A DNA stretch of 40,827 nucleotides, taken from NCBI RefSeq assembly GCF_011059185.1, contig NZ_JAALFE010000026.1:1-40827 (forward strand), given 5' to 3'. The translations under genes were made by a program, and so were the position numbers. Origin of the DNA: Paragemmobacter kunshanensis (lineage in GTDB: Bacteria; Pseudomonadota; Alphaproteobacteria; Rhodobacterales; Rhodobacteraceae). The stretch's first letter is position 1, and every line of letters begins with the position of its first letter. Shown in pieces: positions 8,019-17,237 of this stretch. The notes below the pieces were generated by a model. It saw nothing but the letters and a program-made list of their open reading frames with translations. It did not search any database and had not been told where the DNA came from.

Positions 8019-9344
8019 ATGCCCGCAAACGCCTGGCGACAAGAGCGTGAGACGCCTTCATTGTCCGAGGTCTTCCGCAGCATTGCGGTTGGCAATGGCG
8101 GCACCAGTCGGTTCCGGCGCTTCCTTGCGTTCATCGGCCCCGGATACCTTGTGGCCGTGGGCTACATGGACCCCGGCAACTGGGCGACCTCGCTCGCAGG
8201 CGGGGCGGCCTTTGGCTACACGCTTTTGTTCGTGGCCCTGCTGTCGAACATCATGGCGATCCTGCTGCAATCCTTGTGCGCCCGGCTTGCCGTCGCCTCG
8301 GGGCGCGATCTGGCACAGGCCTGCCGCGATGCGTTCCCCAAGTGGATGTCGGTCCCGCTTTGGGTGCTTGCGGAAGGGGCGATCATCGCCACCGACCTTG
8401 CCGAGGTGATCGGCACCGCCATCGGCCTGAACCTGCTGTTCGGCATCCCGCTGGAGATCGGCATCTTCATCACCGCCGCCGACGTATTCCTGATCCTGTG
8501 GTTGCAGAACAAGGGGTTCCGATGGATCGAGGCGCTGATCATCTCGCTCATGGCGCTGATCGCCGCCTGTTTCGTCGTGCTGATCGCGCAGGCTGATCCG
8601 GTCTGGGGCGAGGTCATCGCCGGGTTTGCCCCCAGCCGCGAGATTTTCGGTAACCCGACCATGCTCTATCTGGCGCTCGGGATCATCGGTGCGACCGTGA
8701 TGCCCCACAATCTGTATCTGCATTCCGGCATCGTGCAGACCCGCGCCTTCGGCCTTGATCTGCCAGCCAAGCGCGAGGCGCTGCGGCTGGCGACCTGGGA
8801 CAGCACCATCGCGCTGATGTTCGCGCTGACGATCAACGCATCGATCCTGATCCTTGCCGCCGCCGCGTTCTACACCGTCGGCGAAAACGATGTGGCCGAG
8901 ATCGACAAGGCGCATCTGCTCCTGGAGCCCTTGCTGGGGTCATCGCTGGCGCCGATCCTGTTCGGGGTTGCGCTGCTCTGCGCCGGCCTCAATTCCACTG
9001 TCACCGCCACCATGGCAGGCCAGATCGTCATGGAAGGGTTCATCAATCTGCGCATCGCCCCCTGGGCGCGGCGGCTCATCACCCGCTGCCTTGCGATCGT
9101 GCCCGCGATCTTCGTGATCCTGCTTTATGGCACCGAAGGCGTGGGGCAGCTTCTGATCCTCAGTCAGGTCGTGCTGTCATTCCAGCTGCCTTTTGCCATC
9201 GTGCCTTTGGTCATGTTCACCGCCAGCCGCGCCAAGATGGGCGAACTGGTGGCTCCGCGGTGGTTGACTGCCTTGTGCTGGTTGATCGCGGCGGTGATCA
9301 TCGTGCTAAACGTGAACCTGCTGTCCACTGTTCTGTTGGGCTAA
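8019..9344 (+). CDS. mntH: NRAMP-family Mn2+/H+ symporter
   Basis: 441 residues with about eleven membrane helices. The TM1 metal site YMDPGNWAT (DPGN) and the TM6 motif MPHNLYLHS are intact, both required for Mn2+ coordination in NRAMP transporters. It imports Mn2+ with protons across the inner membrane. ATG 8019 was chosen because it lies after the promoter/operator and the family homology begins soon after it; an upstream TTG at 7983 would sit close behind the operator. It is divergent from mntR. Extra Mn uptake would fit protection of Mn enzymes when Zn or Cd is in excess. Confidence 0.93.
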   Translation: MPANAWRQERETPSLSEVFRSIAVGNGGTSRFRRFLAFIGPGYLVAVGYMDPGNWATSLAGGAAFGYTLLFVALLSNIMAILLQSLCARLAVASGRDLAQACRDAFPKWMSVPLWVLAEGAIIATDLAEVIGTAIGLNLLFGIPLEIGIFITAADVFLILWLQNKGFRWIEALIISLMALIAACFVVLIAQADPVWGEVIAGFAPSREIFGNPTMLYLALGIIGATVMPHNLYLHSGIVQTRAFGLDLPAKREALRLATWDSTIALMFALTINASILILAAAAFYTVGENDVAEIDKAHLLLEPLLGSSLAPILFGVALLCAGLNSTVTATMAGQIVMEGFINLRIAPWARRLITRCLAIVPAIFVILLYGTEGVGQLLILSQVVLSFQLPFAIVPLVMFTASRAKMGELVAPRWLTALCWLIAAVIIVLNVNLLSTVLLG

Positions 9345-9429
9345 CGCCAGCCAGCTCCTTCCGGAAACCAAAGGTGAAACCGGTCACGGAATCCCGCTTG
9401 AAGTCCAAGGGCGTGGCCTGGCAGAGAAA

Positions 9430-10023
9430 TCAGATCAGCAGCACCTGAGTGCCTACTTGTGCGATGTCGTAGAGTTCTATGACATGCTCATTGTACAGAC
9501 CGATGCAGCCATTCGATGACCTGCGTCCGATCTTTCGAGTGTCGTGGGTGCCGTGGATCAAGTAGGCCGGCCATGACAGATACAATCCCCGGACACCCAA
9601 TGGGTTGTCCTTGGATCCACCCTCCACCATCTTCGGCCAGTCCGGGTTGCGCTCGAGCATGGATGCCGTCGGGTGCCACGGCGGGTTCACGGCCTTGCGG
9701 ACAACCTCGGTCCGCCCGAGCCGGGTCAGTTCCTCGGACAGAGGGACAGACGATGGATAGAGCCGGTAGACCGACTGATCCTCTGACCAATAGTGCAGTG
9801 CGCGCGACTTGGTGTCCGCGAGAATTGCGCCACCCCGGGTATTTTCAAAGTAGTCCTGCCACTGAGGCATCCGGAAGCTGGACACGTTGTTCCGCACACT
9901 GCTGGAGACAGGAGCTTGAAACTCCGTGCTGCCTTCCTGCGCCCAGGCTGGCAGGGCTGCAAAACTGGCCACCCCGATTGCTCCCCTCAGCAAAGCCCGC
10001 CGCTTCATAAAATCGCTGGTCAT
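9430..10023 (-). CDS. L,D-transpeptidase (YkuD family), copy 1
   Basis: 197 residues. The twin-arginine-like signal is MKRRALLRG. The YkuD catalytic stretch is IHGTHDTRKIGRR followed by SSNGCIGL, with the active His and Cys. L,D-transpeptidases make 3-3 peptidoglycan cross-links or attach proteins to peptidoglycan. ATG 10023 has AAGGAG 7 nt upstream. Its C-terminal half is nearly identical in layout to the copy at 28864-29424 (same HGTHDTRKIGRRSSNGC core), so the two are paralogues. The gene lies between mntH and lnt on the opposite strand, transcribed alone. Copper is reported to inhibit enzymes of this class through the catalytic Cys, which would explain extra copies here. Confidence 0.88.
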   Translation of the reverse strand: MTSDFMKRRALLRGAIGVASFAALPAWAQEGSTEFQAPVSSSVRNNVSSFRMPQWQDYFENTRGGAILADTKSRALHYWSEDQSVYRLYPSSVPLSEELTRLGRTEVVRKAVNPPWHPTASMLERNPDWPKMVEGGSKDNPLGVRGLYLSWPAYLIHGTHDTRKIGRRSSNGCIGLYNEHVIELYDIAQVGTQVLLI

Positions 10024-10309
10024 GGAACACTCCTTCAAGCGCTTTTTGCGAGTGCGAGTATCGTTCGCTCGTGGACGAGGCAAATCAAACAGCCGTTAGC
10101 AGTCAGCATTCGGGGGCGATGAGCGCGACCATCCTTTCTCCCCGCAACCGTACGCTAGGTTATCTGGCGGCTTGCAGGCGACGAATATGTCCCGCCACCT
10201 CTTGGTCGTCCTGTTCAGAGCGGACAATCCTTCCACAGTTTCAAGCCCACATCGAAAATCGATCACTTTACCACCAGTCTGACAATGCTGTGATCTGCGA
10301 ACAGACGCA

Positions 10310-10340
10310 TTGCACCTCAAGTTACTAGAGCAGTTAGCCG
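10310..10340 (+). promoter_or_regulatory. MerR-type promoter/operator of lnt (operator class A)
   Basis: TTGCAC (10310-10315), 19-bp spacer, TAGCCG (10335-10340). The spacer starts with CTCAAG-TTA-CTAGAG, matching the zntA operator core at 10 of the 12 arm positions. The element shows that the lnt coding region must begin downstream of about 10345. Confidence 0.65.
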
Positions 10341-10360
10341 TCATCCCTAATTCAGGGGTT

Positions 10361-11932
10361 GTGGCACGATTGTTCTTTCCAGACGCACGCCAATTTTCCA
10401 GCAGGAAGCCCATCCAAAGCTGGGCCAGTTTGGGGGCCGCCATCGTGGCAGGTGCCCTTTTCGTCTTGGCTCTGCAGCCATACTCGATCCTGCCACTTGC
10501 GCTGATCGCCTTCGCTCTGCTGGCAGTATTGGTGCGTGGCGCATCCGGTTTCATCGCGTTCAGGCTGGGATACTTCTTCGGCCTCGGTCAATTCGTGTCC
10601 GGGCTTTTCTGGATCACCGAAAGTTTTCAGGTTGAGGCGGACCGGTTCGGTTGGCTGGCTCTGCCGGCGGTTCTTGGTCTTTCGGCGCTTCTGTCGGTCT
10701 TTCCTGCCCTGGCCTGCGCTCTGGCGGCACGGATGGAACGCGCCGGGTTGCCGTTGGCACTCTCGATGGCGACAAGCTGGACCGCCACGGAGTGGCTGCG
10801 AGGCCATGTTCTCACCGGGTTTCCCTGGAACCTAGCTGCCTACACACTCTCTGACTGGACGGTCGCCGCGCAGGCTTCCTCTGTCGTCGGAACCTACGGC
10901 CTGGGATTTCTTCTGGTGCTCTGCGCCGCGCTGGCCGGACTGGCTTTTGTCTCGGCCGCCGACGGGAAACGCATCAGCCGCCTCGCCACCGCGGGCGCGA
11001 TTGCCTTGTCGGTGACCGCATTTGGTGCGATGCGCTTGCTGCTCGCCGATGTGCCGTCAGAGCGCGGCGCGCAAATCCGTGTCGTTCAGCCGGACATCGC
11101 ACAGAGTGCCAAGTGGGATGATGCCGCCCGAAACGCAAACATCCTGAAACTCATCGCGCTTTCGGCCCGGCTTGGCGACTTCGACATTCTGCTCTGGCCG
11201 GAAACTGCTTGGCCAGGGTTCCTGGCAGAGGATGCAGGTGCCCGGGCAATGTTGGGCTGGCTCTTGCCCGAGACCGGCGTCTTGCTGACAGGAAGCCCGG
11301 AACGGGAGGAAACCGGGGCCGGGACAGTCTACCGGAATGCCGTGCTTGCTATCTCTCGTGACGGCACCATTCTGACACGCTATGCCAAACATCATCTCGT
11401 TCCGTTCGGTGAGTACGTTCCGTGGCGAAACCTTTTGCCCCTTCAGCGTCTGGTTCAATCGCTCGGAGATTTCACGCCAGGGCCAGGGCCGCGGACACTG
11501 GCGTTCGGCCCACACCCCTATGCGGGGATCGCAATCTGCTATGAGATCATTTTTCCCGGACATGTCGTCGATGATGCGATCAGACCGGACTGGATCTTCA
11601 ACGCGACAAACGACGCCTGGTTCGGTGCCTCGATCGGGCCATGGCAGCATTTGGCATCGGCCCGGATGCGGGCCATCGAAGAGGGCCTGCCTCTGGTGCG
11701 GGCCGCCAACACGGGAATTTCGGCGGTGGTTGATTCCTACGGAGCGACATTGGCAATGCTCGAAATCGACACGTCAGGCGTGATCGACATCCGCTTGCCG
11801 CGCCCATTGCCCGCAACCATTTACGCCCGCTTCGGAGACTGGGCGCTTCTCTTTCTCATGCTCACTTCATGGACGATCAGTGGCTACTGGGCCCGACGGC
11901 AACAGGCAAACCTTAAAGGTGCATCGACATGA
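10361..11932 (+). CDS. lnt: apolipoprotein N-acyltransferase
   Basis: About 523 residues, the normal Lnt length: a six-to-eight-helix membrane domain followed by a periplasmic nitrilase-fold domain. It adds the third acyl chain to lipoproteins. Catalytic residues are visible in LLWPETAWPG (Glu281), YAKHHLVPFGEY (Lys343) and GIAICYEIIFP (Cys393), at positions close to those of the E. coli enzyme. The reading frame is open back to 10310 but that lies in the promoter; GTG 10361 and TTG 10370 (AGGGG 11 nt upstream) are the realistic starts and I cannot choose firmly. It overlaps the next small gene by 4 nt. An lnt in a metal island under a MerR-type operator is unusual, and its catalytic cysteine is a plausible copper target. 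Confidence 0.88.
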   Translation: MARLFFPDARQFSSRKPIQSWASLGAAIVAGALFVLALQPYSILPLALIAFALLAVLVRGASGFIAFRLGYFFGLGQFVSGLFWITESFQVEADRFGWLALPAVLGLSALLSVFPALACALAARMERAGLPLALSMATSWTATEWLRGHVLTGFPWNLAAYTLSDWTVAAQASSVVGTYGLGFLLVLCAALAGLAFVSAADGKRISRLATAGAIALSVTAFGAMRLLLADVPSERGAQIRVVQPDIAQSAKWDDAARNANILKLIALSARLGDFDILLWPETAWPGFLAEDAGARAMLGWLLPETGVLLTGSPEREETGAGTVYRNAVLAISRDGTILTRYAKHHLVPFGEYVPWRNLLPLQRLVQSLGDFTPGPGPRTLAFGPHPYAGIAICYEIIFPGHVVDDAIRPDWIFNATNDAWFGASIGPWQHLASARMRAIEEGLPLVRAANTGISAVVDSYGATLAMLEIDTSGVIDIRLPRPLPATIYARFGDWALLFLMLTSWTISGYWARRQQANLKGAST

Positions 11933-12102
11933 TCGGGCCGCTCTTCGCAATCATCGGGTTCCTTTGGGGTTACCTCGTTGCACGGCGGCGGGGCGGAAAG
12001 ACCCTCGACCGCCTGCAGTACGGCGCAGGCTTCGCCATCGCCTTCGGGCTGTTCGGCACTCTCCTTGGAATCGCCCTCGCAAGGTATCTTGGGGCAGCCT
12101 GA
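11929..12102 (+). CDS. 57-residue two-helix membrane protein
   Basis: Begins MIGPLFAIIGFLWGYLVARR and ends LGIALARYLGAA; two hydrophobic segments (about 4-18 and 31-53) flank a basic loop RRRGGKTLDR. Its ATG overlaps the lnt stop (ATGA), strong evidence for translation coupled to lnt. No family recognised; it could be an accessory subunit or a membrane-topology helper of Lnt. It is too short for many gene finders. Confidence 0.7.
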   Translation: MIGPLFAIIGFLWGYLVARRRGGKTLDRLQYGAGFAIAFGLFGTLLGIALARYLGAA

Positions 12103-12146
12103 TCGGCGAAACCTCGCCGGTCCGGAAATCCTCACCTTTTTGTCGG

Positions 12147-12177
12147 TTGAACCTCTAGTTGCTCGAGGTTCTAGACG
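12147..12177 (+). promoter_or_regulatory. MerR-type promoter/operator of the SCO-PCuAC operon (operator class A)
   Basis: TTGAAC (12147-12152), 19-bp spacer beginning CTCTAG-TTG-CTCGAG, then TAGACG (12172-12177). The wider palindrome is ACCTCTAG-TTG-CTCGAGGT. Same architecture as the zntA promoter; 30 bp upstream of the SCO start. Confidence 0.75.
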
Positions 12178-12206
12178 AAAAGCTGATCTCGCTTTCCGGA
12201 CTGTTC

Positions 12207-12800
12207 ATGCGTCTTCGTTCTCATCAGATTATCCTTTGGATCGCCGCCACTGCGGCGGTCATCACGTTTTCGGCGGTGCGGTGGTGGCCTGCAACGGACG
12301 ACACCGCAGCAGTTGATTCAGCCTTTACGCCTTCCTTCGCGCTTGCAGACAGCGAAGGCCGCATCCGCACGACTGCCGAATTCCGCGGAAAGTTCCTGTT
12401 GGTGTTCTTCGGCTTTACAAGCTGCCCGGATGTCTGTCCGACGACCCTCTCCGAAGTCGCTCAGGTCATGGATGATCTTGGATCTGCCGCGGGATCGGTG
12501 CAGCCGATTTTCATTTCGATCGATCCCGAACGGGACAGGCGTCTGGGGCTGGCCGACTACACAACGGCCTTTCATCCAGCGATCCTTGGTTTGGCAGGAA
12601 GCGAAGAGGAAACAAAGTCTGCGGCCGCAAGCTTCAAGATTTTCTACGAGCAAGAGGCCGACACCTCATCGCCGGACGGGTACACGATGGCGCACAGTCC
12701 TGGCCTTTATCTCATCGGCCCCGATGGCGCGTGGCTGCGTCAATTCACCTACGGCACATCTGCGCCCGAAATCCTTTCCGACCTTCAATCGAGACTTTGA
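12207..12800 (+). CDS. SCO1/SenC/PrrC-family copper chaperone, copy 1
   Basis: 197 residues. An N-terminal membrane anchor (about 7-24) precedes a thioredoxin-like domain with the copper ligands CPDVC (Cys73, Cys77) and the distal His in TMAHSPGLYLI. SCO proteins deliver or reduce copper for the CuA site of cytochrome oxidase, or act in redox signalling. ATG 12207 was chosen because the upstream frame reads through the promoter. It leads an operon with PCuAC, a second SCO, the M23 peptidase and DUF411, controlled by the MerR-type element just upstream. Confidence 0.9.
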   Translation: MRLRSHQIILWIAATAAVITFSAVRWWPATDDTAAVDSAFTPSFALADSEGRIRTTAEFRGKFLLVFFGFTSCPDVCPTTLSEVAQVMDDLGSAAGSVQPIFISIDPERDRRLGLADYTTAFHPAILGLAGSEEETKSAAASFKIFYEQEADTSSPDGYTMAHSPGLYLIGPDGAWLRQFTYGTSAPEILSDLQSRL

Positions 12801-12803
12801 CCT

Positions 12804-13277
12804 ATGAAACACTTCCTTCTTGCCACAGCACTCGTCCTCTCTGCGCCTGCCGCGATGGCCTGTGAGACCGTGACAATCGGCGATCTTACCGTTGAACACG
12901 CTTGGTCCAAGGTGACGATCGGCGCGGGACGACCCGGCGTGTTCTATGTGGAGATCAAGAACACCGGGACCTCCGACGATGCGCTTGTTGGCATCGCGAC
13001 GCCAGCAGCCGGAATGCCGATGTTGCACGAGACTGTCGTACAGGATGGCATCGCATCGATGCCCCATGCGATGTCAATCCCGGTGCCTGCCGGTCAGAGT
13101 GTGCAGCTCGCGCCGGGGGGTTACCACGGCATGCTGATGGGGCTGACGACAGCCCTCAAGGAGGGCGACAGCTTTCCGGTTACCCTTTCCTTCGAAAAGG
13201 CTGGTGAGGTTACCGTGAATGTCGTTGTCCTCTCGTTGCGTGCGGAGGGTCCGGATTGCGCCGACGCAGGGCAGTAA
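12804..13277 (+). CDS. PCuAC periplasmic copper chaperone
   Basis: 157 residues. The signal peptide ends near AAMA, followed by a cupredoxin-like domain. The copper site is a perfect H-x10-M-x21-H-x-M: His in MLHET, Met in ASMPH, then HGM in GGYHGMLM. PCuAC hands Cu(I) to SCO or directly to the CuA centre; in a resistance island it may simply sequester periplasmic copper. It starts 3 nt after the first SCO and overlaps the second one. Confidence 0.92.
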   Translation: MKHFLLATALVLSAPAAMACETVTIGDLTVEHAWSKVTIGAGRPGVFYVEIKNTGTSDDALVGIATPAAGMPMLHETVVQDGIASMPHAMSIPVPAGQSVQLAPGGYHGMLMGLTTALKEGDSFPVTLSFEKAGEVTVNVVVLSLRAEGPDCADAGQ

Positions 13278-13858
13278 TCCTGGGTGCGGGAGGGGCAGTC
13301 GGAGCCGTCGCCTTCATGCTGGGCGTCGGGGCCTTTCGCACGCGCAATCGGCCAAGCCGCAGCGAGGTCCTGCCCGTGCCGATCGGTCAGATGACCTGGA
13401 CCTTGACCGACCACCAGGGTCGCTTGGTCCGACCCTCTGACTGGGCCGGTCGCCCTGTCATGGTATTCTTTGGCTTCACCTGGTGCCCGGACGTCTGCCC
13501 GACCACATTGAGCGACATATCGCTCTGGCTCGAGGAGCTGGGTGCCGACGCAAATCGTCTGATCGTGGCGTTGATTTCCGTCGATCCGGAGCGGGACACG
13601 CCAGACGTCCTTGCGGATTACGTGAGCAACTTCGATCCACGCATCATGGGGCTGACGGGCCCTGCTGACGAGGTCGCTCAGGCGGCCGCAGATTTTCGCG
13701 CAACCTATCGCCGCGTCGCCAAGGACGCCGGTGATTACACGATGGACCATACCGCCGGTGTATTTCTGTTCCACCCCGATGGGCGCTTAGCGAGCATCAT
13801 CGACTTTCACGAGGACCGGCGCTTCGCCGTTCCCAAAATCCGCCGAACCCTCAGTTGA
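13256..13858 (+). CDS. SCO1/SenC-family copper chaperone, copy 2
   Basis: 200 residues. Arg-rich N-terminus and anchor, then TWCPDVCPTTLS (copper cysteines) and the distal His in TMDHTAGVFLF. The start is TTG 13256, preceded by GGAGGGT 5 nt upstream, so the gene begins 22 nt inside the PCuAC coding sequence. It differs clearly from copy 1 (for instance RRRRAVILGAGG at the N-terminus), so it is an old duplication or separate acquisition rather than a recent copy. SCO-PCuAC-SCO in one operon implies sequential copper hand-off. Confidence 0.88.
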   Translation: MRRRRAVILGAGGAVGAVAFMLGVGAFRTRNRPSRSEVLPVPIGQMTWTLTDHQGRLVRPSDWAGRPVMVFFGFTWCPDVCPTTLSDISLWLEELGADANRLIVALISVDPERDTPDVLADYVSNFDPRIMGLTGPADEVAQAAADFRATYRRVAKDAGDYTMDHTAGVFLFHPDGRLASIIDFHEDRRFAVPKIRRTLS

Positions 13859-13874
13859 AAGGTCATTCTGCCAG

Positions 13875-15038
13875 ATGATCCGCTCCGCATTTCTGATCCT
13901 TGCTCTCGCGTCATTTGCCCCGCTCCAGGCAGTGGCCGATCCTCCGACGGCGCATTTGCCTATGGCATTCGAAGCCACAATCGCCCCCGGTGACACCCTG
14001 GACAGCGTCCTTGGTCACGCAGGAATTCCCGGGGCGGTCCGGGCAGAAGCCGCCCTCGCGCTCTCAGGTGTGTACGACCTGACGGACCTGCGACCTGGCC
14101 ACCGAATTGAATGGACTGCGGCGTCCGGAGATCCGTCATCGCTGACACGCCTGTCGCTTTTTGTGGAAGATGGTGTGGAGATCGCTCTCTCGTTCGACGG
14201 GCCGATCGCGGCACAACGGCGCGAACCGCCGGTTCGGGAAACGGACCGCCGGGAGACCTTGACCCTTGACGGAACTCTCTATGACGCCCTGATGGCGCGA
14301 AATGCACCCGAACGATTTGCAGTTGACCTAACGGCGCTGCTTGCGGGTCAGGTCGATTTTAGACGCGACCTCAAAGGCGGAGAAACTTTCGCTCTTGTCT
14401 GGCAGGAAGATCAGCTGCCCGATGGGAGCATCGCGGGCGAGCCGCGCCTGAGTTACGCTCGATTGGAGCTTTCTGATCGCGTCCTTGAACTCGTTGCGAC
14501 CGAAGCCGCTGGCCCAGTCATCGTTTTCGAGGACGGCGAAGCCGTGCAGCGTTCAGCAGCACCCATTCTTGGCGCCCGCCTGTCGTCAGTCTTCGGCCGA
14601 CGGAACCATCCTGTACTGGGCGGGGTTCGCATGCATACCGGAATCGATTACGCTGCACCCGTGGGAACGGAAGTCTCTGCGACCGGCGCCGGACGCGTGA
14701 TCTTTGCGGGAACGATCCGCGGCTATGGCACCACGATCGACATCGATCATGGCGGCGGGGTCGTGACGCGATATGCGCATCTCTCCGAAATTGCCGAAGG
14801 CGTTCGCGTGGGGACACGGGTCAAGGCTGGAGACGAGATCGGCGCAGTCGGCGCGACCGGGCTCGTGAGCGGCCCCAACCTTCACTACGAAGTTCGTGTC
14901 GACGGCCGACCGGTCGACCCGAAAGACCAGGATGCCCTGCCGGAACAAGAAATTGCTTCGGCAGAAGATCTCGATGCACTCGCCACCTGGCGCAGCGAAA
15001 CCGGCTTCATGCCAGCGAATGACGGGGAACGTGGATGA
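13875..15038 (+). CDS. M23-family (LytM) peptidoglycan endopeptidase
   Basis: 387 residues. Signal peptide (about 1-21), an N-terminal region with a LysM/OapA-like segment (PGDTLDSVLGHAGIP), and a C-terminal M23 domain with zinc ligands in MHTGIDYAAP and NLHYEVRVDG. It would cleave peptide cross-links in the cell wall. It follows the second SCO gene with 16 nt between, and its stop overlaps the DUF411 start, so a cell-wall enzyme is built into a copper-chaperone operon. Confidence 0.88.
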   Translation: MIRSAFLILALASFAPLQAVADPPTAHLPMAFEATIAPGDTLDSVLGHAGIPGAVRAEAALALSGVYDLTDLRPGHRIEWTAASGDPSSLTRLSLFVEDGVEIALSFDGPIAAQRREPPVRETDRRETLTLDGTLYDALMARNAPERFAVDLTALLAGQVDFRRDLKGGETFALVWQEDQLPDGSIAGEPRLSYARLELSDRVLELVATEAAGPVIVFEDGEAVQRSAAPILGARLSSVFGRRNHPVLGGVRMHTGIDYAAPVGTEVSATGAGRVIFAGTIRGYGTTIDIDHGGGVVTRYAHLSEIAEGVRVGTRVKAGDEIGAVGATGLVSGPNLHYEVRVDGRPVDPKDQDALPEQEIASAEDLDALATWRSETGFMPANDGERG

Positions 15039-15505
15039 AGGAATATCGTATCGGCCGCCGCGAGGTCATTCTGGCAGCGACCGCCTTGGCCATAGCCCCT
15101 GCTGCAAGAGCAGAGGAAGAACCGCCGATCCATGTCGTAAAGGGGCGTGGCTGCGAATGTTGCGATGCATGGGTGGACTATCTGCGCGAACAGGGGTTCA
15201 CGGTTACGGATGAGGTGTCGATGGGAACCTTGTTAATCCGCTTCAAGATGGATCAAGGCATACCAGCAAAAGCGTTTTCCTGTCACACGGGCACAGTTGA
15301 CGGCTATGCGCTAGAAGGCCATGTCCCGGCTGCGGATATCCGCAGGCTTCTTGACGAGCGTCCTGACGTTGTTGGCCTCGCCGTGCCCGGCATGCCTTAC
15401 GGCTCGCCGGGCATGGGATCAGAAGACAGTCGAGACGCTTACGATGTCCTGCTGGTTCGTCGGGATGGAAGCCTGGAAGTTTATTCAAGCTATCCGGCCG
15501 CCTGA
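15035..15505 (+). CDS. DUF411 periplasmic metal-binding protein, copy 1
   Basis: 156 residues. Signal peptide (REVILAATALAIAPAARA), then the DUF411 pattern: IHVVKGRGCECCDAWVDYL, a conserved Cys-His in FSCHTGTV, EGHVPAADIRRLL and MPYGSPGM. DUF411 proteins are common in copper and silver loci and probably bind the metal through the CxCC and CH sites. ATG overlaps the M23 stop. A second complete copy lies at 20618 and a 3' remnant at 17081. Confidence 0.9.
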   Translation: MKEYRIGRREVILAATALAIAPAARAEEEPPIHVVKGRGCECCDAWVDYLREQGFTVTDEVSMGTLLIRFKMDQGIPAKAFSCHTGTVDGYALEGHVPAADIRRLLDERPDVVGLAVPGMPYGSPGMGSEDSRDAYDVLLVRRDGSLEVYSSYPAA

Positions 15506-16060
15506 CATGAACCGCGATCGTATCGGATCAGCCAAACTGCCTGTGCGTCTTTTGGTGTCCACGCAGAAAATGGCGTCCGGTCACGTTATTTTGACTAACC
15601 GAGGTTTCAGCACAACGTCGGATTATCGGCGTCAATTTTTGCCGTAGGCGCTGTAAAGCAGCCAAATACGCCGGGACAGATCTGACGACCTGAATATTGA
15701 GGTGTCGGCAGACTATCCCGCTCAGTACCCGTCAAGAATCAGCTCGCCGCTGGTTTGGCGACTTTGAGGAGAATGGCCGCAACCGCTCGACCTGAGTTGC
15801 AGACAACCAGAACAAGCCGCTCGTGACCCACCCCAACTTTGGGAGCATGAACCAATTGTCAATCGCGCGATCAAGCGCATTTATAGGCTCTGACCGAAGC
15901 TATCTGAACTCGGCTTAAATGATAGACGAACTAGCGGGGTCAACCAGCACTAAGAGAGTAATAGTGAGCTTACTAGAAAAAGCCCAAAAGTAGCCGCACA
16001 GTTGCCAATGCGCACCCGTTAACTGACATCGCTCGATTATGAAACGCGCGGGGGGCACCT
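15506..16060. other. 555-nt stretch without a recognisable gene
   Basis: Lower GC than its neighbours, several stop codons in each frame and no RNA structure I recognise. It continues into the broken protease gene and looks like decayed or recently inserted sequence. Confidence 0.5.
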
Positions 16061-16693
16061 ATGCGACTTCTCAGAAAAGTAAGTGAATTATCACACAAAG
16101 TGCGATCAAGACTGGCTCTCCTCGCCACAACTCTTGCATTTCTCTCGCCTCAACCCTCCTTCGCGATCGATAGCCGACAGACTGACACTGAAATGCTACC
16201 GATAGGGGCAGTCACCTCAGCTCCAGATGGGGCGTCAAATGTGTGCAATGTTTACGTTTGGGCTTGTGCGTAATCTGGTCGCACATTGAAGATTGGCGCG
16301 CTGCAACTTAAAGAGCTGCGGAAAGTTAACACTCAGATCAATCAGTCGGTTCGTTCCGTGAGTGACTTACAACAGTACGGTATCGCTGAACGCTGGACGC
16401 TGCCGACCAAAGGAAAGGGTGATTGCGAAGACTATGCCCTTTACAAGAAGTACGAATTGACGCGCGCTGGATTTCCGGCCGAGCAGCTATTGATTGCAAC
16501 TCTTCTTGATTTGAACAGAGCGTCTCATGCCGTTCTCGTCGTGCGCACTGGCGCCAATGATCTCGTCTTGGACAACCTAACCAACAAGATCGTACCTTGG
16601 CACAAGACAGGATATACCTTTTTAAGAATGCAGGACCCTCGCAAGCCCAACCGATGGGTTTCAGTTATGGCAGGGGGGATTTTCCTTCGGTGA
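16061..16693 (+). pseudogene. BTLCP transglutaminase-like cysteine protease broken by an in-frame stop
   Basis: One frame reads a signal peptide (LALLATTLAFLSPQPSFA), then a region ending VCNVYVWACA, then a TAA at 16271-16273, and continues in the same frame. The second part holds the typical body of bacterial transglutaminase-like cysteine proteinases (PF06035): LKELRKVNTQINQSVRSV, GDCEDYALYK with the catalytic Cys, SHAVLVVRT with His and LVLDNLTNKI with Asp. Family members normally run through this point without interruption, so a single nonsense change splits the gene. Re-initiation at TTG 16286 would give an untargeted catalytic domain. Base composition is more AT-rich than the flanks. 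It is not obviously metal-related. Confidence 0.82.
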
Positions 16694-17080
16694 GAATGTC
16701 TTGACGGGCGTTCTGTGGCATACCTTTCAACTCGATTGTGTTGAATCTCACAACGTTTTTTGGACGCTTCAATTCCAGAATCTGATTGCGCACCAAGAGC
16801 AATTCAGAGCGCGAAGTTTCCGATCTCCAAACTGCCGGCCCTGGAAGGATAGCCCACGACCAGTCGCCGCAAGATCGATGCCCGTCGCGGGCGCTCCGCG
16901 ACGCGATTCTCATCTTTTTCGTTATTGCTTTGCTTCATCATTGACTGATCAGCCCTGTTGACCTCGTCTTACGGTTAGAGGAGAGAATGCCGCACTAAGG
17001 TAGGATGTTGCAGTTGAGCAACGCTTGACCGTTGATCCTTTCGAGTTGCCAGCGTCGCGTTCAAACAGAACCCGAGGCCC
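16694..17080. other. 387-nt stretch without a recognisable gene
   Basis: No coding pattern on either strand. It connects the broken protease gene to the DUF411 remnant. TTGACC near 16957 is the only promoter-like hint, and it is weak. Confidence 0.5.
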
Positions 17081-17175
17081 CGGATTGGGTCAGAAGAAAA
17101 CCGCGATGCGATGACGTGCTACTGATCCGGCGCTATCGCGAACTTGAGATTTTGACCAGCTATCCGGCGGCCTGA
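17081..17175 (+). pseudogene. 3' remnant of a DUF411 gene
   Basis: The last codons read DDVLLIRRYRELEILTSYPAA and stop, matching the end of the intact copy at 15035 (YDVLLVRRDGSLEVYSSYPAA). Just upstream, GGATTGGGTCAGAAGA corresponds to the GGCATGGGATCAGAAGA of that copy, but the frame is lost through small deletions. This is a degenerate tail of a third DUF411 gene and suggests the region was duplicated and then eroded. Confidence 0.75.
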
Positions 17176-17237
17176 AATCACATCCGCCCGGGGTCCGATC
17201 TTTGGCAGACGGTCTTCGACCAACACCGACTTATCCC

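Noticed and set aside
10024-10083. TTGATT with 19-bp spacer and CTCGTCCACGAG before L,D-transpeptidase copy 1
   Set aside because: The dyad does not match either operator class and the -10 is unclear; not counted as a member of the regulons.
16957-16988. TTGACC with 19-bp spacer to GAGAAT, resembling a CueR promoter
   Set aside because: The dyad is poor (only CCTC/GAGG ends pair) and no intact gene follows; it could be a relic before the DUF411 remnant, but evidence is too weak.
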